Shown here piece after piece: positions 33,386-46,230 of a stretch of DNA of 64,000 bases. Numbering within the stretch: position 1 is the stretch's first letter; each line of letters starts with the position of its first letter. Source of the stretch: Phocoena phocoena (Eukaryota > Chordata > Mammalia > Artiodactyla > Phocoenidae). Made by a program: the position numbers and the translations under genes. Location of the stretch: positions 42,282,522 through 42,346,521 of the forward strand of contig NC_089232.1 of the NCBI RefSeq assembly GCF_963924675.1, written 5' to 3'. The notes under the pieces were generated by a model. That model made no database searches. It was given only the letters and a program-made list of their open reading frames with translations, and was not told the DNA's origin.

Positions 33386-36300
33386 CATCAATCAATAATA
33401 ACCCTAAATGTAAATGGATTAAATTTATCAGTCAGAAGATACAGGGTGTGGGTGGATGGATTGAAAAACAAGACCCAACTGTATTCTGCCTCTAAAAGAC
33501 ACACCCCAGCTCTGAAGACAAACATAGGCCGAAAGGGATGGAAGAGATGGAAGGTGATATTCTGAGCATACTTATATCAGACAAAATACACTTCAAGCCA
33601 AAAAAGGTAACGAGCCATTATGGACAATATATAAATGTGTCAGTTCATCAAGAAGACCTAACAGTGGTTAACATATATGCACCTTTTCATAAGAACATGA
33701 AAATATATAAAATAATTATTAGCAGACTTAAAGGGAGAAATTGACAGCACAATAATAGTAAGAGACTTTAACAGCCCACTTATATCAGTGGATAGATCAT
33801 CCAACCAGAAAGTCAACAAGGAAACAGTGCTCTTAAAGGAAACATTAGACCAGATGGATTTGATAGTTTCATATCGGACATTCCATCTAAATGCAGCAGA
33901 ATACACATTCTTCTCCAGTGCACATGGAATGTTCTCAAGAATAGACCATAGGTTAGGATACAAAGCAAGTCTAAAAAATTTAAGAAGATTGTGATCATAT
34001 TAAACATATTTTCTGGTCAAAATGGTATGAATCTAGAAATCAACTACAAGAAGAAAATTGAAAAAAATCACAAATATATAGAGACTGAACAACATGCCAC
34101 TGAACAACTATGGGGTGAATGAAGAAATCAGAGCAATAAAAAGTTAACTGAAAGCAAATAAAAATGAGAATGCAGTATACCAAATTCTATGAGATATAGC
34201 AAAAGCGGTACTAAGAGGGAAGTTTATAGCAATACAGGTCTACTTCAAGAAACAAGAAAAATCTCAAGTAAATAACCTAACCTTACACCTAAAGTAACAA
34301 GAAAAATAAGAACAAATTAAGCTCAAAGTTAGTAGAAGGAAGGAAACAATAAAGATCAGAGCAGAAATAACATAGACACTAAAAAGATAATAGAAAAGAT
34401 CAATGAAACTAAGAGCTGGCTCTTTGAAAAGATAAAAAAAATTGGCAAACTATTAGCTAGCCTCACTAAAAACAGAGAAGGCCCTGATAAATAAAATCAG
34501 AAATGAAGGAGGAAAAATAACAATGGATAACACAGAAATACAGAGGATTATAAGAATATTGTAAACAGCTATATACCAACAAATTGGACAACTTAGAAGA
34601 AATGGACAGATTCTTAGAATCATACAATCTTTTAGGACTGAATCATGAAGAATTAGGAAATCTGAATAGAACAATCACTAGTACAGAGATTCAGACAGTA
34701 ATCAGAAAGCTCCCCAGAAACAAAATTCCAGTACCAGACAGCTTCACAGGTGAATTCTACCAAATATTCAAAGAAGATTTAATACCTATCCTTCTCAAAC
34801 TATCCCCCAAAATTGAAGAGGTCAAACAAACCTTCCTAACTCATTTTCTGAGGCCAAAATCACCCTGATATCAGACACATTACAAGACAAGAAAGTTGTA
34901 GGCCAATATTTCTGATGAATATAGATGCAGAAATCCTTATTATTTCATTATATTAGCAAATAGAATTCAACAGAACATCATGACCAAGTGGGATTTATTC
35001 CAGGGATGAAAAGATGGTTCAAAATCCACAAAACAATCAACGTGATATACCACATTAACAAATGAAGGATAACAACATATGATCATGTCAATAGATGCAG
35101 TAAAAGCATTTGACAAGATTCAACACTTATTTATGATTAAAAACCATCAATAAAGTAGGTATAGAAGGGATGTACCTCCACATAGTAAAGGCCATACATG
35201 ACAAACCCACATCTAACATTATACTCAACGGTGCAAAATTGAAAGCTATCCTTCTAAGATCAGGAACAAGACAAGGATTCCCACTCTCGCCACTCTAATT
35301 CAACATAGTATTGGAAGTCCTAGCCAGTGGAGTTAGGCAATAAAAAGGAATAAAAGGGACATAAACTTGGAAAGGAATAAGTAAAACTGTCACTATTTGC
35401 AAAGCTATTAGAAAAAAATATACAAATAAAGTTGCAAAATATAAAATCAGTATACAAAAATTTGTTGCATTTCTATATGCTAACAATGGGCAAGCAAAAA
35501 GAGATTTAAGGAAACAATCCACATGCCAATCACAATAAAAAGAATAATATACCTAGGAATATATTTAATCAAGGACGTGAAAGACCTGTACACTGAAAAC
35601 TTACTGAAAGAAATCGAAGAATTCACAAAGAAATGAAACATATTTCACATTTATGGATTGGAAGAATTAACATTGTCAAAATGTCCATATTACCTAAGGC
35701 AATCTACAGATTCAGTGCAATCCCTATCAAAATCCCAAGGATATGTTTCACAGAAATAGAACAAAATATTCTAAAATTTAAATGGAACCACAAAAGAACC
35801 TGAATAGCCAAAGCAATCCTGAAAAAAAGAACAAAGGTAGGGCATCATGCTCTCTTATGTGAAACTGTATCACAGAGACATAGTAATCACAGCAGCATGG
35901 TTTGGGCAGTAAAACAGATACATAGATCAATGGAACAGAATTGAGATCCTGGAAATAAACCCATGATTATATGTACAGTTAATTTATGACAAAGGAACAA
36001 AGAGCGTACAATGGAGAAAGGATACTCTCTCCAAAAAATGGTTCTGGGAAAACTGGACAGCCACATACAAAAAAATGAAACTAGACCACTATCTCACACC
36101 ATCACAAAAATTAACCGAAAATGGATTAAAGACTTGAATGTAAGACCTGAAACCATAAAACTCCTAGAAGAAAAAACATAGGCAGTGTGCTCTTTGACAT
36201 CAGTCTTAACAATGTTTTTCTAGTTGTGTCTCCACAGGCAAGGGATACAAAAGCAAAAATAAATGGGATTACATCAAACTAAAAAGCTTATGCACAGCAA

Positions 36301-36950
36301 AGGAAACCATCAGTGAAACAAACAAAAAACCTACTAAATGAGAGAAGATATTTGGAAATGATATGTCCCATAAGGGGTTAATATCCAAAATATACAAAGA
36401 ACTCATACAAGTAACAATAAAAAACAAACAACTCCATTAAAAAATGGGCAGAGGAGCTGAATAGACATTTTCTCAAAGAAGACACATAGATGGCCAACAG
36501 GCACATGAAAAGATGTTCAACATCACTAATTATTAGGGAAGTGCAAATCAAAACCACAATGAGATATCACCTCACACCTGTTAGAATGGTTATTATCAAA
36601 AAGACAGCAAAACAGGTATTGGTGAGGATGTGAAGAAAAGGGAATCCTCATACACTGTTGGTGGGAATGTAAATTGGTACAGCCACGATAATAGACAATG
36701 TGGAATATCCTCAAAAATTAAGAATAGAACTATGATATTATCCAGCTATCCCACTTCTGGGTGTTTATGCAAAGAATATGAAAACACGAATTTGAAAAGA
36801 TACATGCACCCCTACGTTTGCCATAACATTATTTACAACAGACACATTATGGAAACAGAGTGCCCATCACTGGATGAATGGATAAAGGAGATGCGGCGTA
36901 TGTATCCAATGGAATACTATTCATCCATAAAAAATGATGAAACTGTGGGT
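33386..36950 (+). pseudogene. LINE-1 ORF2 remnant with deleted RT active site
   Basis: The endonuclease starts at about 33390 with TLNVNGLNLS, so the Asn expected to be catalytic is retained, unlike in the younger L1. The FSRIDHRLGY segment is near 33935. The reverse transcriptase begins around 34590, with motif A SIDAVKAFDKIQH near 35089-35127, intact. The FADD motif that should follow KLSLFA is missing: at about 35385-35410 the text goes from CTGTCACTATTTGCA straight into AAGCTATTAG. A deletion has therefore removed both metal-binding Asp. Many stops are also present. The C-terminus ends in MEYYSSIKNDET. Confidence 0.8.
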
Positions 36951-36955
36951 TTGTT

Positions 36956-37759
36956 TCTCAAGTACTCAAGCAATTATTTAGTTTATATTTTATTTGAAAA
37001 GTTACTTTTTAAAAGACATTTACCAATTTTAAGTGAAGGACAATATACAATATGTGGACAACTGACAAGAGAATTTTCAATAACATTTAAGTAATAATAA
37101 TTTAATATTATCTGATCCCAGAACGCCTTACAAGCTTCAGCTAATAAAGCTTCAGACTCTGATTACTAAGGAACACAATCAGAATATTCCACATTTCCAC
37201 GGCTTTCTAGGGCATCTTGTTACAGCAGGAATGATGCCTTCAGGGACCCGTAAGACCTATCAGACACTGTGCAGTGTGATTGCTCATCTGGCCTTTAAAA
37301 GTGATCCAAGACTCAGGTCCTTTATGCACTTGAATAAACTTATTTCCCCAATCTATTCTCGTTCCATTGACCTAGCTCCTTTTGCCTCATCTTGTTTTCC
37401 ATTTTCTCATCTCTGATACCTGACTCAGAGGCTGGGCTTGCCTTCACAGGTCGAAGCCTCTTCTGTCTAGCCTCCTTCCCCTTAATGTCTGGAAGTCTCA
37501 TCTAGAAATGCTACCTGCAGTTTCTCTCTGACTATAGCTTTCCCATATCGTCTCTACTAAAACTGGCCCTCATAATTCATGGGGTTCGGTTTTCTAATGC
37601 TCAATATCATACTCTTTACAAGGAAAATTCCCAGGGTCTATCTGTTTATTTTATTAGACTTGCTGGCTATTGAACCACACAAAAGAAGCTCTGTTCTTAC
37701 AGAGACAAAACTGGAGAGGGTACATGATATTAATTAAAAATCCTATCTTAATGCTTAAA
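36956..37759. other. Unannotated sequence
   Basis: No recognised gene or repeat after the L1 end. Confidence 0.5.
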
Positions 37760-37880
37760 AATTTGAGTATTTCCCATTTCTCAGAAAAGAAAACAGAGTC
37801 TCAAATGATTTAAGTGATTTTCCCTAATTTTGCTGTGCTAATAACTGATAAAGTTTGTGTTCAAAATGAGTTGTATATTA
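37760..37880 (-). mobile_element. MIR SINE fragment (antisense)
   Basis: CATTTCTCAGAAAAGAAAAC, then AGAGTCTCAAATGATTTAAG, then TGATTTTCCCTAATTTTGCT: worn MIR core in antisense order. Confidence 0.45.
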
Positions 37881-38879
37881 TTGTAAATTCCCTGCTCTTT
37901 CTGCTATATGTGTAAAACATAAATATTTAAGAAACAAATTCTAACATGCAATAAATCTTAAAAAGGAAAGACTCCAAATATCTCAAAACCTTGTATCAGA
38001 GAACTAAAACTGGTACTAAAGCCTTAAAATTAAATCTTGCTCTTAATAGTCCAGGAAGTAGCCTTTGGCATTACATCATTACTCTTTCCAAATTTAACTA
38101 ATTCAAAGGTGACATGAATAAAATATTCATTAAAACTACAGTAGTCATTTATCTATGACCTTTAACAAAGCTGCTGTTAACTTTCAGTTGACTCACAGTT
38201 GTAGATAGAACCTTACCCGATAAAGTACCCATTCCTTTCTAAACCTTCCTGGTAGAGTTTTAATTTACATCCAAAACCTGTCTATAAATATTCCACCTTA
38301 GCCAGCTCCATGCTTCCTACTTCTTGTTTCTTAAATCACTGTAATGCTTCAAGCCAATATTGTTCCTTGCATTTCAGTAAATAACATCTCCATTAAACAT
38401 ATCTGCAGCTCCCTATTTTAATTACTGGTTTCTTTAATCTAGTTTTCCTTGTAGGGAATAGCAATGTCAAGTGGTTTTTAAAGGATTCAAAAATGTTCCC
38501 AGATGAACTAATTATGCCCTTTTATTTCCATAACTGTTGTAATAGAACCTTCTGAGGAACCTTTCTGATGGATCTGTGTCCCTTGCCTCTCCCCTAAAAC
38601 TCATTCCAGTTCTCTTTCTTACATGCACAAAATACACATTTATACTTACTGTAGAGTTCAATAGTCATCATCTGTCTGAACCTAATCTGCTTAAATGTCC
38701 AAAGTGTAATTGATTTGAAATTATATTTTAACACATAATGATTAAACCCACAGAAGAGCCAAGAAGGTAAAGATAAGATAGCAAAGTTAAAATTCCAAAT
38801 CCCTTCTGCTTAGATATCTCCCAGCCTTCTCGCTCTCTACCCTGCTTTGCCTAGCATCTGGAGAGAGGTTGATTTGTAC
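37881..38879. other. Unannotated AT-rich sequence
   Basis: Nothing recognised. Confidence 0.5.
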
Positions 38880-39440
38880 AGACTCCAACAGTGGCTTCCC
38901 ATGCCCTCTGACCTCTGGTTGGGTTTGGTCAATAGGGGCCTGGAGGGAGACAAGGTGATTCAGGTCAGCATATTCTGGGTATTTATTTTCAAGTAGGGAA
39001 AACTCTCTCCCTACAGAGTTTCCTTGGCTTGGTTTCTATTATTTGGAAAGAATTATGATGTAATGCTGAAGGCTCGTTCCTGGAACATTAAAAGCAGAAT
39101 TCAATTTTAAGGCTTTAGAGCCAGTTTTAGTTTTCTGATACAAGGTTTTAGAGTATTTGAAGTCTTTCCCCACCCCCGCCCCCCGTCAAACTAAGACGTT
39201 TCTCTCAAGGTGGCCTTCTCTGTATACCTGTCTTCTTCTGGTTCTGGTAGTGGTTTCTTTGTCTCTTTATGTCTAAGGAGTTGCAGCAGCTTTATGGCTG
39301 CTAATCTCAGGTTATTGCACTATCCCTCTGGTTCCCTGCACCCACAAAGAGTGCCTTTGTAAATAACCTGTCCTTGATTTATTATAATTTAAGTGCACCA
39401 CTTATTTCCTATTGGGATCCTGACTGTTACATACAATTTT
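38880..39440 (+). repeat. Possible old interspersed repeat, family unknown
   Basis: The phrases TCTGACCTCTGGTTGGGTTT, GGTCAATAGGGGCCTGGAGG and GGGTATTTATTTTCAAGTAG, and at the right CACTTATTTCCTATTGGGAT with CCTGACTGTTACATACA, have the layout of an old LTR- or L1-like mammalian repeat. I cannot name it. A C-rich patch lies at about 39171-39185. Confidence 0.4.
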
Positions 39441-40159
39441 AAAGGCCAGAGGGATTTTTTTTTTTCCTTAACTGTATATAATTGTACTCTCCTGAAAGTC
39501 AGGAGCCAAGATTTGGTCACTGTACATAGTTCTAAATTGGCTCCAGATTTAATAACATCAGGTAACTTCAAAGTCCTACTTTGGTCCATTCTATACTTCC
39601 AGATTCATATTTCTTACGTTGCTGTGATGCTTGAAGTCAGCCTTATTCCTGAAGTACACTAATATATTTCAGAAGTAATACCTCTTGACTAAGAGCATTT
39701 GAAGTTCTCAATTTTATTCAACATCTTTTAAAATTGGCCTTTACTTTTGGCATTCCTGAAAAATAAATGAATAAATCAGATGTTTTATTAACTTAATTTT
39801 ACTTTTAACAAATTTTACTTAAGTTTTAATAAGTGGCAAACATACATTAGTTACGGTACAACACAAGGAATTAGAATAGGAGCTCAGGTTGTATCCTTTC
39901 TGAGTTGTCACAGTGTGATTTTTCTGGCAATCAAAGTATTACTTTTAAATTCCTCAAGGGCTCAGTTTTTAACGAAAGTGAATAATGATAACTTTGTGGA
40001 CTTCTGCTTCAGGCACATTCATGCTTATGGCAGACAGTGTGTCTGTTGAAAAGAGCTAGAGGATTGGGATGAAATATGACAGGCATCTACTTGGAGCTAT
40101 TTAGGTTAAGATGCTGGAGAAGAAGGAATCACACAGAGAAACATTGGAAGCTAGGAGAC
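39441..40159. other. Unannotated AT-rich sequence
   Basis: Nothing recognised. Confidence 0.5.
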
Positions 40160-41340
40160 AAACAATTAGCACAATGTATCAGCCAAAACCAGACTCATCC
40201 AAATATACTAACTGATTTATTATAAAGGCTATGAAGTAGGGAAAAAGAATGACCTTTTCAATAGGTGGCCCTAAGAAAATTAGATAATTATATCGGAAAA
40301 ACTTTACCTTGGACCTATACTTCACTTCATAAACAAATGTGAATTCTAGTTGGATTACCAATCTAAATGTGAAAGATAAATCAGTAAAATTCTATGAGAA
40401 AACCTAGTTGAGCATCTTTATGACCTTGAGGTATACAAAGTTTTCTTAAACTGGACACAGAAATACTAGCTATAAAGAAAAAAATTAATTGTACTACATT
40501 AAAAATGAAGACTTTCTGTTTATCAAATGGCATAACTAAAACAGTGAAAATGTATGTCACACAGGACAAAGGACTCATATTTAGAAAAAATGAAGAGCTT
40601 GAACGAATCAATAAAAATCAATAAAAAAAGATCACTCAATAGAAAAATGGTCAAAAGACTTCAGTGGCATTTCACAAAGGAAGATATCTACCTAGCCAAG
40701 AAGTATAGGCACAACTGCTTAGTAGTCATCAGGGAAATTAAAATATAAATGGCAAAAACACCATTACTTATACAGCAGAATAGCATTAAAGTTAAAGGAT
40801 TGATAATACCAAATATGGCTAGGATGTAGAACAACTGGAATTCTCTTACACGACTGGTGGTGTGTAAATGGTGAAAATATTCTTGAAATCTGTGTGGCAG
40901 TATATACCAAAGTGGATCATGCATACACTTTGGACACATCAATTCCACTTCTAGATATATGTCCAAAGGAAATATGTATATTTGTTTCACAAAAGACATT
41001 TAATAGAGTGTTCACAGCAGTATTACTTACAATAGTTAATTATAGGAAGTGACCCAAATGTCAATAAACAGTAGAGTGGATTAAATTCATTTGGTATATT
41101 CTTACAGTGGATTATTATAAAACAATGAGAATGAAGGATATATTAGCACACAATAATATGACATGAAGTGCTATAAGCTAGGAGAGTGGTAACTTTTGCA
41201 GGGAGTGTGACAGAGAGAGCATGAAGTGCGGCCTCCTGAGATGCTGGTAATATTCTTGAATTTAATGCTTGTTACAAAGGGTGAATAATTAGTGATCTCT
41301 ATGTATGATATACTTCAGCCAAAAGGTTTAAATAAAAAGA
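40160..41340 (+). mobile_element. Old LINE-1 ORF2/3' UTR fragment (sense)
   Basis: Sense-strand L1 text: AATTGTACTACATTAAAAAT, CAAAGGACTCATATTTAG, AATGGTCAAAAGACTTCAGT and GGCATTTCACAAAGGAAG. Later comes CAATTCCACTTCTAGATATA and GACCCAAATGTCAATAAACA, and a 3' end at about 41290-41340 (TATACTTCAGCCAAAAGGTT). The region around 40560-40745 still reads as worn ORF2 (WHFTKEDIYLAKK). Old and inactive. Confidence 0.8.
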
Positions 41341-41344
41341 AAAG

Positions 41345-41777
41345 AAGATAGTATCTTTCTTCCAGAAAGATGTCAGCACCCTGACTGACTCCTCTATTTT
41401 AATAGAAAAACAAAAGCAAAACAAAACAATTAGCAGCATATTACCAGTCATCACAGGTAAGCTGTAAGCTTGATGTATTTAGCTAAGACACATACATAGC
41501 ATCCAGTAGTTAAAAGATGACTACATTTGACAAGAGGGTCTTTTAATCAAACACCACTGATGCTTGAGAAATTCTTCAAGAGGAGGAATTTCTTTGGTTC
41601 TTTGGATGGCTCCCATCCCCAGAGGCTGAATTTGGAAATTTTTGGAACACGATTACATTTGATTTCATCTTCCTTTTCTCCATTTCTCTTTACCCAAAGG
41701 AGCAGTTCAGGAAGACTAATGTGAGAGTTTGGAGGTACCTTCAGAAACTGGGCTCCCTCCTTGTTTTCCCTTTACCT
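41345..41777. other. Unannotated sequence
   Basis: Nothing recognised before the next SINE. Confidence 0.5.
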
Positions 41778-41791
41778 TGTCTCAATTTTTT

Positions 41792-41989
41792 TTTTTTGCT
41801 GTACACGGGCCTCTCACTGTTGTGGCCTCTCCCGTTGCAGAGCACAGGCTCTGGATGCGCAGGCTCAGCGGCCATGGCTTACGGGCCTAGCAGCTCTGCG
41901 GCATGTGGGATCTTCCTGGACCGGGGCACGAACCGGCGTCCCCTGCATTGGCAGGCAGACTCTCAACCACTGCGCCACCAGGGAAGCCC
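41792..41989 (-). mobile_element. CHR-2-like SINE (antisense) with target duplication
   Basis: Antisense full-length copy. The 14-bp duplication TGTCTCAATTTTTT begins at 41778 and recurs perfectly at 41990-42003. The head GGGCTTCCCTGGTGGCGCAG is at the right end. A box is intact; the B-box-like part reads GGTTCGTGCCC. It is well preserved compared with the copy at 18030. Confidence 0.95.
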
Positions 41990-42003
41990 TGTCTCAATTT
42001 TTT

Positions 42004-42673
42004 GAATGAGTGTTTCCACTGGGAGTTTTGGGACAAAATGTAGCATTGATGTACTTTAAAATTTCATTAGGAGTAAATATACATTTAAAACAATTACTTT
42101 GTGACCCAAAGTTTATCAGCGGGCTAGTAACGTCCACTATCAGCAAATGGACTGTACCAGTACCTTGAGAAGAGGAGGTGAGCATTTCTTAGCCATCCAA
42201 GGCCATGAATTTCTTGGAGTCATGCCATTGCTACCAAAGATCTGTTCTCAGGCAGGTCTGACTCAGGTCATATAATTCTGCTCAAGATGCCTCATTTATG
42301 AATAATTGGAAGATTCGGAAATTCGGGTTTATTCAGCTGGGTGATTTTCAGTAGTAACTGCGGAAAGCTTTCTGAAAGGTTTGTACGCTTCCACCCTTGC
42401 CACACCAGAGCCTTTTCTTAATGCAGTAGCCTGAGAGATTATTTACTGCCACGTACACAACTCTCCTATAGTTTTCCATCAAGTTTGTAATCTCAGTACA
42501 TTATCGTGCCTATAAAACCATGTGCTCCAGGCAGCACTATGTAGGCAAATACGGAACAACCAGCTGTCTGGGGGAAACGCGTCTTGGTGTGCAGCATTTG
42601 CTGATTCCTGATCAACGCTCCCGCTGTAGGTGATTTTAAGCTGCCAATGGTTCAACAGTAGGCTCACAAAATT
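42004..42673. other. Unannotated sequence between two SINEs
   Basis: No repeat or gene recognised in this 670-bp spacer. Confidence 0.5.
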
Positions 42674-42685
42674 CCTGAAATTTTT

Positions 42686-42889
42686 TTTTTTTTTTTGGCG
42701 GTACGCGGGCCTCTCACTGTTGTGGCCTCTCCCGTTGCGGAGCACAGGCTCCGGACACGCAGGCTCAGCGGCCATGGCTCACGGGCCCAGCCGCTCCGCG
42801 GCATGTGGGATCCTCCCGGACTGGGGCACGAACCCGCGTCCCCTGCATTGGCAGGCGGACGCTCAACCACTGCGCCACCAGGGAAGCCC
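42686..42889 (-). mobile_element. CHR-2-like SINE (antisense) with target duplication
   Basis: Antisense full-length copy. A perfect 12-bp duplication CCTGAAATTTTT lies at 42674-42685 and 42890-42901. Head GGGCTTCCCTGGTGGCGCAG at right. This copy keeps the most CpG sites of all those present (GTACGCGGGCC, GCCGCTCCGCGGC), which suggests it is one of the youngest. Confidence 0.95.
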
Positions 42890-42954
42890 CCTGAAATTTT
42901 TATAATAATTTGAGCTGCTTCTGGCACATCACTAGATCCAGGCTACCTTTTTGC

Positions 42955-43175
42955 CCTACTTTCCTTCTCCTTCACCCTTGCTCATCCCACCCCAGCCTTC
43001 TTGCTTCTCTCCTATCACTCTCTAGTTCTTACCCTACTTTTTCCTCATAATTTTTCACTCTGGTTTTAGAATGTAAGTTTGTGGAGGCGGAGATTACACC
43101 CTCAGCACCTAAAGAAGAGTACCAGAGCCCTAAAAGATGCATAATCAATACTTACTGAATAAAAGAATAAACGTT
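42955..43175 (+). mobile_element. LINE-2 3' tail fragment
   Basis: TTAGAATGTAAGTTTGTGGA, then GATTACACCCTCAGCACCTA, AGATGCATAATCAATACTTA and CTGAATAAAAGAATAAA. L2 3' tail in sense, 5' limit uncertain. Confidence 0.6.
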
Positions 43176-45849
43176 GTATTCAATAGTGTGGCTTTATCCA
43201 CATTCGGAAAAGTATTTAGTGATACTGAAAGGCAAATGAATGATAATTACAAGAGCCGTAAAGTGGGTGTGCATAGCCACAGTGATCAAACTCAAGGTCC
43301 CAAACTGGGTGGATAGTAAGTGCTGAGAACTTGATGTCACTGAACTCAGTGTATCCACAGGTTCTCAGAAAATGGTCTTTCTGGAAACATTGGCTGCTGC
43401 TAGACTAACCACTAGGGTGTCACCACCAATTACCAGTGGAAAGAAGCCTTTGGGACAAAAATTTCAAGCATTTGAAAGATTCTCAGAAGCAGAATTACAA
43501 ACCATAATAAGCTTGAGGAATACTAGCCAGAGCTGTGAGCTGACGATGTGTTTTCGTGTGTGCTCAGCAAGGAAAAGACACTGTCGTAGGTCAGTCTTTG
43601 CAGTCACATGTGTCACTGGGAGGGATATTCCCATACAATATTAAGGAATAGGTTTTCCCAGGTGTTCTCAGCATAGCACTGATATTATAATCCTAAAGAA
43701 TGAACAGCAATGAAATGTTTCCAACTCCTAGCTGAACTTAATTCAAGTCTAATCAGAGATCCATGAATGAGAAGAGATAATCAGTGATTAATCAAAATGA
43801 AGGAGAAGCAGATATTTTAACTTCGTCCTGAGGTAGATTATCCTCTTATCCAGCAAATTCATAATGTTTTTATGCTGTCAGTTTGGTTGTCCTGTTTCAG
43901 AGGCCCTCAGACATTGATAAGGAAAAAAGGCCGACCACACAGCTCTGAGTTTCCTGTGTGCTTATCTACGGTTAGAAGAATAATGTCCTTCAGCAATGTA
44001 TTTGTTCTAACCTTATCAGCGTATTTGATCAAGACCTTAGGGAGTAAGGAAGGGCCTATGTGTTCCCTGTCAGAGGGCGTACATTAGAGAAAGAGAGAAA
44101 TTCCATCTTGGTGTGTTTAGAAGCATTTGTACACTGGCAAACTTATTTATGAAATATGAGGTTATTAACTCTTTAGAAATAATGCTTTCTTTTTAAGGGA
44201 TACACATATTACCCATTCTTAGCTTCAACTGCATAGGGAATGTTCAATGGCTAATAAAAATGAAAATTCTCTGTACTTCTCCAAATCTTAGGATGTAAGG
44301 GCCGTTAAAAATTAGTTCCAGAAACAGGCAAGAATGATGCAAAGTGGATATGAATTAGGAAAAAGGAGTATACTCAGAACACCTCTCTGCTTCTTTGCAT
44401 GTGTTGGTTGATATGTGATCCAGCAGCACCTCTACACATATCTCCCAATAAGAGGTTTATCTTTTCTTCACCAGATCCTCAGTGCTGAGCCTTGAAAATG
44501 AGGGATGTATGCTTGTGTGCAAAATGGGATGTTCTAACTTCATCCTTCAACACAAAAAACTAAGATGGAGAAATTGATCTGGTCCGAGGAGATATATTCT
44601 CCTTAAGAGCTCTCTGCTCTTCAATCTTCCTGTTTTCTGTTGAGGTCTCTGGGAGGATGTAAGAAACGGGTAAGCTGCTACTATTTACCCCATCCTACCA
44701 CTGAAAAAAAAGAGGAAATATCTTAGGTGCCCTCAGTCTACAGAAAACGAATATTTTCCCTCATTCCTCCCTCTTCTGCTCTCTTCTTCTCTCTTCTTCT
44801 CTGTTCTCCTGTAATCTAAACTGTCTGGTATCCTGCCAGTAGTGTATGCAAAGTGAGTGTTTTTCCTCTTTGTCTCTTTGCTTTGGGCATTAAAACAGGG
44901 ATTACCTTCCAAGTTGTGTACAATTTGAGAATAGGATTCTGCACTCTCAGAAATGTATTGACTTTTATAATTTCTGTGTTATAATCTCGTATGTAGATTC
45001 TTGTGGCAGAAACCTGGAGGTTTATTACCATGTGGACTTGGCTATATCCAAACTAATTAAACCCTGGAAGGAGGTCCATATCCTGTCTGATTTTCACCTC
45101 ATGTTGAACAAGCAGTTTGGGAGAGAATTACATAAACAGAAAGATGTTCCATGGGTCAGAAATAGTCCCATCTATTACTGTTCTGAGTACCCACAATTTT
45201 TCTTCCCTGAGGCCCATGTTTTCTTTAAGCCCCATTGTTGGTCTGGTTGGAACTACTAGGACCACACTGATCAGTATTGCCTGTGGCTCCTCCAATAGCC
45301 TGGTGGGACATTTCCTGGTTTTCTCTCACTCCCCAGAACAGAAAAACACTTTCCCCAATAGTTTATTTTTCCAGCCTGCCTGACGTTAGAATTACTTTCT
45401 TTACCTCTTTGATCCCCTTGATGGTGATTTCTAAAGCAAATGGCACGTAGAAGAATGTGTTCCCTTTTTGACCTGTCTGATCTGAGATGTTAGGTTCATC
45501 TCAGCTTAGTCCATGTAGTGGCCACATGGCTTTCGTGATATTACACTACATCTCATTTACCAGTAAACCATGTTTTCCCCAGCTCAGTCTCCTTTTGTGA
45601 CCTCAACTGAGTCTCTCTTTTCTCTCAGGAGGATATGAAACTCTCATTCATATAAGACGAAAGTAATGGCTATGTCTTAATCCTAATTAATGACCACTTC
45701 CTGGTGCAGATGACCTGTTTTCTGGATTTTCTTTGATAACTCCTAATTCCCAATTAAAAAGGGGAGGGTTGGAACTGTTTTAAAGTACCTTAAATGTATC
45801 CCTATAGACAATATTTTTAATGTTAAAAGAGTAAAATGCTATTAAAATA
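43176..45849. other. Unannotated sequence
   Basis: No recognised repeat. An open frame at 43372-43644 (plus, 90 codons) shows no known domain and no clear start context or splice sites, so I do not call it a gene. A CT-rich patch lies at 44765-44815. Confidence 0.5.
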
Positions 45850-46230
45850 TACTAGTGCTGGTAATGGTATAATGAAACAGATACATTTATATTCTTCTGG
45901 TGACAGTGGAAATTAATACAAATTATCTCAAAGAGATTTGGCAAGGTATATCATCATGACTTGTAAACATTTAATTTTTCAACCCAAGATTAGGCATTCC
46001 TCCATCCTAATGAGATAATTAGACTTGCTTGTCTAATTTATGTACAAATACTATTACCAGTTTTATTTGAAATCACAAAAAAACTGGAAGTCAATAGAAA
46101 GGGTTAGATATAAAAGCTATAATACTTTATCATAGTAATAGTATAGAGCCAATAATAATTTGTTTGTGAAAATGGTAATGTCAGAGGAGATATGTTTTAT
46201 GAACAACCTAGGGTATAAATCAATATGAAT
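45850..46230 (+). mobile_element. Possible very old L1/HAL1 fragment
   Basis: Phrases such as TCTGGTGACAGTGGAAATTA, ATTTGGCAAGGTATATC, CAAGATTAGGCATTCCTCCA and AAACTGGAAGTCAATAGAAA resemble worn L1 ORF2 3' sequence in sense. Highly diverged. Confidence 0.4.

Larger units (their letters stand above)
31255..36955 (+). mobile_element. Old, nearly full-length LINE-1 (sense)
   Basis: A 5.7-kb L1 in sense orientation. A moderately GC-rich leader (about 31330-31830) precedes ORF1 (about 32053-32882) and ORF2 (about 33386-36950). The element stops inside the last part of ORF2, around the YPMEYYSSIKNDE stretch, with no 3' UTR. Divergence and the leader text (CAATTCTCCAGAAACCAAAC) fit an L1MA/L1MB-type element older than the L1 at 17571-23063. 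Frames are broken by many stops and by a deletion in the reverse transcriptase. Confidence 0.85.
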
